Origin: JBDIBB01 sp039812685
GTDB taxonomy: Bacteria; Acidobacteriota; Vicinamibacteria; Vicinamibacterales; JAFNAJ01
Length of the DNA: 7,279 nt
NCBI GenBank assembly: GCA_039812685.1
Contig: JBDIBB010000179.1
Coordinates: forward strand, 1 to 7,279
Reading direction: 5' to 3'
Below the pieces are notes generated by a model that was not told the DNA's origin, did no database searches, and worked only from the letters and a program-made list of their open reading frames with translations. Both the position numbers and the translations under genes were made by a program. Of this stretch, positions 3,687-7,279 are shown piece by piece; positions within the stretch are counted from its first letter, which is position 1; each line of letters opens with the position of its first letter.

Positions 3687-6600
3687 ATGACCACGCCCAC
3701 TCGTTCGATCCGGATCCTCCTGCTCGCCTGCTCGACGATGCTGCTGTCGCCGGTCGCCGCCTCGTGGGCCGACGACGCGGGTCGCGGCGGGGCCACGACG
3801 CGCACCGCCAGCCCGGGCTGGCCGCTCTGGTTCGAGCCCGCCGCCAGCGACGGCGCGTTCCTCGCGCACGGCGCGGGCTACGAGGTGGTCCTCACCGGCG
3901 CCGGCGCGATGATGACGGCCGGCGACGCGCGGGTGACGGTGTCGTTCGTCGGTGGTCAAACTAGCGTGCCGCGCGCCGAGCGTCCTGCCGGTGGCGTCTC
4001 GCACCATTTCATCGGCAACGATCCCAACCGGTGGCGCCGTAGCGTCCCGCACTTCGAGGCGGTGCGCTATCCGGCCGTCTACCCTGGTGTCGACGTGCTG
4101 TTCCACGCGGCGCGCGACGCCACCGGCGCCGCGCGCGTCGAATACGACTTCGTGGTGGCGCCCGGAGCCGACCCGCGCGCGATCGCGGTGCGCCTGGAGG
4201 GCGCCGCCGAGGTGACGCTCGACGACGCGGGCCAGCTCGTCGCGCGCAACGGTTCGCAGGCCGTGGTGCACCGCCGCCCGGTGGCGTTCCAGGAGATCGA
4301 CGGCGCGCGCCAGCCGGTGGACGTCGCCTTCGAGGTGCAGGCCGGCATCGTGCGCTTCCGCCTCGGCGCCTACGACCCGCGCCACGCGCTCACCATCGAT
4401 CCCATCGTCGTCGTCTTCGGGACGCTCGTCGGCGGCAGCGACGGCGAGTTCGTCGAGACCGCGGCGGAGAACGGCGGCATCGCCGTCGACGCGGCCGGCA
4501 ACGTCTTCATCGCGGGCGACACGGCGTCCGGGCAGGTCGTTGGCGGCGGCCCCATCGCCGCGGCGGCCTCGCCCAACGTGTTCGTGGTGAGAATCGACCC
4601 GACCGGATCGACCGTGTCCTTCGCCACGTTCGTCGGCGGCAACGCGGCCGACACGAGCGCGAGCCTGGCGCTGGGCGGCGACGGCAGCATCTACGTGGGC
4701 GGCCGCACGCTGTCGAGTGACCTCCCCACGACGCCGACGGCCGTGAAGAGCTCGCCGCCGGCAGGCGGGTTCCTCGACGGCTTCTTCGTGCGTCTCGACG
4801 CGACCGGCATCCCGGTCTACGTGACGTATGTGGGAGGGGCAGGCCACGACACGGTCGAGGCCGTGGCCGCCAGAGGCATGACGGTGGCCATCACGGGGCT
4901 GACGGGCTCGACCACCGGCTTCTCGGGCCTCACCGGCAACGCGGCCCAGCCCGCCATCGGCGGCGACTACGACGCGTACGTCATCGTGATGGACTTCTCG
5001 CAGGTCCAGCCGCTGCGCTACGGCAGCTTCCACGGCGGAGCCGACGCGGATGGCGCGTACGCCATCGGCATCGACAGCGCGGGGCGGGTCGTGCTCGGCG
5101 GCTTCACCGAGTCGGCGACGTTGCCCGCCGCCAACCCGCTCTACGCGTCGCTGCGCGGCGGGCGCGACGGGTTCGTCGCCCGGTTCGACCCCGCCACCGG
5201 CGCACGCGACTACAGCAGCTTCTTCGGCGGATCGAGCTCCGGCGAGACGATCAGCCGGCTCGTGGTCGATGCCAGCGACCACGTCGTCATCGCGGGCGCC
5301 AGCGACGCCACCGACCTGCCCGCGGGGCCGGCGACGCCAGCCCAGGCGACGTCGGGCGGCGGCTTCGACGCCTTCGTCGCCCGGCTCGACCTCGACGCCG
5401 CCCCGGAACACCAGGTGCCGTACCGGTCGTATCTCGGCGGCGCTTCCGCCGACTCGGCGCTCGCGCTCGCCGTCGACGCCAGGAACCGCATCATCGTCGG
5501 CGGCTACACCGCGTCGGCGAACTTCCCGAAGGCGCTGTCGCTCCAGCCAGCGCTCGGCGGCAGCCGGGACGGCTTCATCGCCAGGTTCTCGGAGGACGGC
5601 GCGACGCTCGACTTCTCGACCCTGATCGGCGGCGCCGGCGAGGAACTGGTGCTGGGCCTCGCCTCGTCCAGCCACGGCCTGTACGTGCTCGGCCAGACAG
5701 CGTCCGACGCGCCGATGCCGCTGCACTCCGCGGGCGGCGGCCCCGCGATCGACGCCACCCGGAACGGCGCGACCGACGCCTTCGTCGCCCGCCTCGACGT
5801 CTCGGATCTCGATGGCGACGGGATGGACGACGACTGGGAGCTCGACCACGGGCTCGACCCGAGAGACCCGGCCGATGCGGACCTGGACGGCGACGCCGAC
5901 GGCGCGAGCAACCTGAAGGAGTTCCAGGACGGCACCGATCCCAACGCCGCGGTGATCCGCTATTTCGCAGAGGGCGCAACCGGGCTCTTCGCCACCCGCT
6001 TCGCGCTGATGAACGACGATGAGACGCGGCAGGCGACGGTCAACTTCGAGTTCCTCGTGAAGGACGGGCCCGTGATCGCGGCGACGCGCACGATCGGACC
6101 GCGCCGGCGCATCACGCTCGACGCCGCCGCCGATGTGCCCGGGCTCGAGGCGGCGCAGTTCTCCACGTCGATCCGGTCGAACCTTCCCATCACCGCCGAT
6201 CGGACGATGACGTGGGGCGCTGGCACCTACGGGGCGCACTCGGAGACGGCCGTGACCGCACCCGCCTCGACCTGGTACCTCGCGGAGGGTTCAACCGGGA
6301 GCGGCCTCCAGCTCTTCTACCTGATCCAGAACCCGAACCCGGTGGCGGTGGAGGTGACGGTGCGCTACCTGCTGCTGGGCGCGGCGCCCGTGCAGAAGAC
6401 GTATCCGGTGGGCCCACGCACCCGCGAGACGATCTGGGTGAACCTGGAAGAAGCCGAGGGCGTGCCGCTCGACGGCCAGCAACTGTCGGCGGTGCTCACC
6501 TCCGCGCCGGCCACACCCATCATCGTCGAGCGGGCGATGTACCTGACCACGGACGGCGGCGCCCGATTCTGGGGCGCGGGACACGAGAGCGCGGGCGTCA

Positions 6601-7279
6601 CGCACCCGGCCACGCGCTGGCTGCTGGCGGAAGGCGCCACGCACTCGGGTTTCAACCTGTTCGTGCTCGTCGCGAACCCGAGCGCGCAGAAGGCGAACCT
6701 GACGCTCACCTACCTGCTGGCATCCGGCCCGCCCGTGGTGAGGACGCTCCCGGTGGACGGCAACCGCCGCGAGACGGTCTGGGTGAACCTCGACCCCGAG
6801 TTGAACAACCGGGACGTCTCCACCATCGTCGAGTCGGACGTGCCGGTGGTAGTTGAGCGCGCGATGTGGTGGCCGGGCCCGCTGGAGACGTGGTACGAGG
6901 CGCACAACTCGGCGGGCGCGACGGCAACGGCCCGCAAGTGGCTGATGGCCGAGGGTGAGGTGGGGCCATTCGGGGCGCTGGATTCCTACGTCCTCCTGGC
7001 CAACGCCTCGAGCCATGCCGGCGCCGCGCGGGTGACGCTGGTCTTCGAAGACGGCACCGCGCCGGTGACCGGGGAGTTCACGCTGGGCGCCAACTCGCGC
7101 AGGAACGTGTGGGTGGGCGTGGACATCGGCGACGCGACGTTGATCGGCAAGCGCTTCGGCGCGATCGTGGAGAGCGTGGGCGTCAATCCCGTCGATCTCG
7201 TAGTGGAGCGGGCGATGTACTGGACGACCGGGGGCCGGTTCTACGAGGCGGGAACGAACTCGCTGGCGTCACCGCGGTA
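3687..7279 (+). CDS. Giant secreted SBBP-repeat beta-propeller protein (DUF7948), open at right edge
   Basis: At least 1197 codons are read without a stop. Numbering is from ATG 3687; ATG 3624 is an alternative. A signal peptide covers 1-28 (SWA/DD cleavage). A DUF7948-like domain follows at about 45-240, with HHFIGNDPNRW (106-116), YPGVDVLF (132-139), YDFVVAPGADP (153-163) and the closing LTIDP (235-239). Seven SBBP-type repeats (243-704) come next, then an Asp-rich calcium-binding-type linker (707-753). Four ~110-residue repeats marked by AEG and ERAM(Y/W) end the visible part (758-1197). The protein should be exported. DUF7948/SBBP proteins are widespread in Acidobacteriota and have no established function; propellers of this sort usually bind ligands or partners. 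No catalytic motif, PEP-CTERM tail or other anchor is visible. The last two bases, TA, begin codon 1198, so the gene may stop exactly at the edge. It lies 132 bases after the response regulator on the same strand, so co-transcription is possible. Confidence 0.92.
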   Translation, partial: MTTPTRSIRILLLACSTMLLSPVAASWADDAGRGGATTRTASPGWPLWFEPAASDGAFLAHGAGYEVVLTGAGAMMTAGDARVTVSFVGGQTSVPRAERPAGGVSHHFIGNDPNRWRRSVPHFEAVRYPAVYPGVDVLFHAARDATGAARVEYDFVVAPGADPRAIAVRLEGAAEVTLDDAGQLVARNGSQAVVHRRPVAFQEIDGARQPVDVAFEVQAGIVRFRLGAYDPRHALTIDPIVVVFGTLVGGSDGEFVETAAENGGIAVDAAGNVFIAGDTASGQVVGGGPIAAAASPNVFVVRIDPTGSTVSFATFVGGNAADTSASLALGGDGSIYVGGRTLSSDLPTTPTAVKSSPPAGGFLDGFFVRLDATGIPVYVTYVGGAGHDTVEAVAARGMTVAITGLTGSTTGFSGLTGNAAQPAIGGDYDAYVIVMDFSQVQPLRYGSFHGGADADGAYAIGIDSAGRVVLGGFTESATLPAANPLYASLRGGRDGFVARFDPATGARDYSSFFGGSSSGETISRLVVDASDHVVIAGASDATDLPAGPATPAQATSGGGFDAFVARLDLDAAPEHQVPYRSYLGGASADSALALAVDARNRIIVGGYTASANFPKALSLQPALGGSRDGFIARFSEDGATLDFSTLIGGAGEELVLGLASSSHGLYVLGQTASDAPMPLHSAGGGPAIDATRNGATDAFVARLDVSDLDGDGMDDDWELDHGLDPRDPADADLDGDADGASNLKEFQDGTDPNAAVIRYFAEGATGLFATRFALMNDDETRQATVNFEFLVKDGPVIAATRTIGPRRRITLDAAADVPGLEAAQFSTSIRSNLPITADRTMTWGAGTYGAHSETAVTAPASTWYLAEGSTGSGLQLFYLIQNPNPVAVEVTVRYLLLGAAPVQKTYPVGPRTRETIWVNLEEAEGVPLDGQQLSAVLTSAPATPIIVERAMYLTTDGGARFWGAGHESAGVTHPATRWLLAEGATHSGFNLFVLVANPSAQKANLTLTYLLASGPPVVRTLPVDGNRRETVWVNLDPELNNRDVSTIVESDVPVVVERAMWWPGPLETWYEAHNSAGATATARKWLMAEGEVGPFGALDSYVLLANASSHAGAARVTLVFEDGTAPVTGEFTLGANSRRNVWVGVDIGDATLIGKRFGAIVESVGVNPVDLVVERAMYWTTGGRFYEAGTNSLASPR
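4413..5798 (+). repeat. Seven SBBP-type repeats, predicted seven-bladed propeller
   Basis: Each unit begins with a strand of the form (Y/F)xx(Y/F/L)xGG, continues through a hydrophobic 'AxDxxGxxxxxG' segment and ends with D(A/G)(F/Y)(V/I)xRxD. The GG pairs fall at residues 249, 317, 383, 450, 514, 584 and 648, a spacing of 64-70. The closing signatures lie at 297, 364, 429, 494, 561, 628 and 697, the first as NVFVVRID and the last as DAFVARLD. Seven openings and seven closings imply seven complete blades. The copies are similar in protein but diverged in DNA, so this is an old expansion. Confidence 0.85.
5805..5945 (+). other. Calcium-binding-type Asp-rich linker
   Basis: Residues 707-753 hold two acidic loops, DLDGDGMDDDWE (707-718) and DADLDGDADGASNLKE (730-745), followed by FQDGTDP. 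This is the thrombospondin type-3 or EF-hand-like pattern common in secreted bacterial proteins, where bound calcium stiffens a linker. Here it joins the propeller to the C-terminal repeats. Calcium binding is inferred from the pattern. Confidence 0.7.
5958..7277 (+). repeat. Four C-terminal AEG...ERAM(Y/W) repeats
   Basis: Units start at residues 758 (RYFAEGATG), 863 (WYLAEGSTG), 978 (WLLAEGATH) and 1085 (WLMAEGEVG), spaced 105-115 residues. Each continues with a strand pair around 'xxNPxxxxAxVTxxYLL', a turn ending in (R)(R/E)xxW(V)N, and a final strand (I/V)VERAM(Y/W). Unit 1 is the most diverged, ending ITADRTMTW where units 2-4 have VERAMY or VERAMW. The units look like beta-sandwich modules. 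The pattern resembles repeats annotated as DUF5719-like in other secreted bacterial proteins, a comparison from memory only. Confidence 0.8.

Noticed and set aside
2535..6239. A 1,234-codon open frame on the minus strand
   Set aside because: It lies antisense to three strongly supported genes. Its product is an Arg/Val/Gly/His-rich sequence without domains, the usual mirror frame of GC-rich coding DNA with G or C at third positions.

Overview
The window is very GC-rich, roughly 70% or more by eye, with GC-ending codons throughout. Its gene content fits an Acidobacteriota bacterium, most plausibly class Vicinamibacteria. The pointers are a PEP-CTERM protein, the start of a TIGR03790-like secreted protein (a family described as confined to exosortase-bearing genomes), an NtrC-type activator with an unusual C-terminal domain, and a very large DUF7948/SBBP-repeat surface protein. 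The taxonomic call is inferred from these families, not from a marker gene. I see no rRNA, tRNA, CRISPR array, insertion sequence or phage gene.

Layout. (1) 1-170, minus: the first 56 codons of a secreted TIGR03790-like protein, cut by the window edge. (2) 171-478: divergent intergenic region with an AT-rich patch and a sigma-54-like -24/-12 element pointing rightward. (3) 479-1192, plus: a PEP-CTERM secreted protein, followed by a structured 3' region and a strong hairpin terminator. (4) 1503-1745, minus: an 80-residue conserved-looking protein of unknown function, convergent with (3), with its own hairpin downstream. (5) 2023-3554, plus: a two-gene regulatory unit. A receiver-less sigma-54 activator is followed 14 bases later by a stand-alone receiver-domain response regulator. 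(6) 3687 to the right edge, plus: at least 1197 codons of a secreted modular protein. Its order is signal peptide, DUF7948-like domain, seven SBBP-type repeats (a likely seven-bladed beta-propeller), an acidic calcium-binding-type linker, and four copies of a ~110-residue repeat marked by (Y/L)xAEG and ERAM(Y/W).

How they may fit together (inference). The locus looks like a surface-protein region: a sorted PEP-CTERM protein, an exosortase-associated secreted protein and a giant propeller protein, with a split sigma-54 regulatory pair between them. The sigma-54-like element in front of the PEP-CTERM gene and the nearby activator suggest a testable regulatory link, because sigma-54 control of PEP-CTERM genes is known elsewhere (the PrsK/PrsR system). 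The promoter match is imperfect and nothing in the sequence proves the link.
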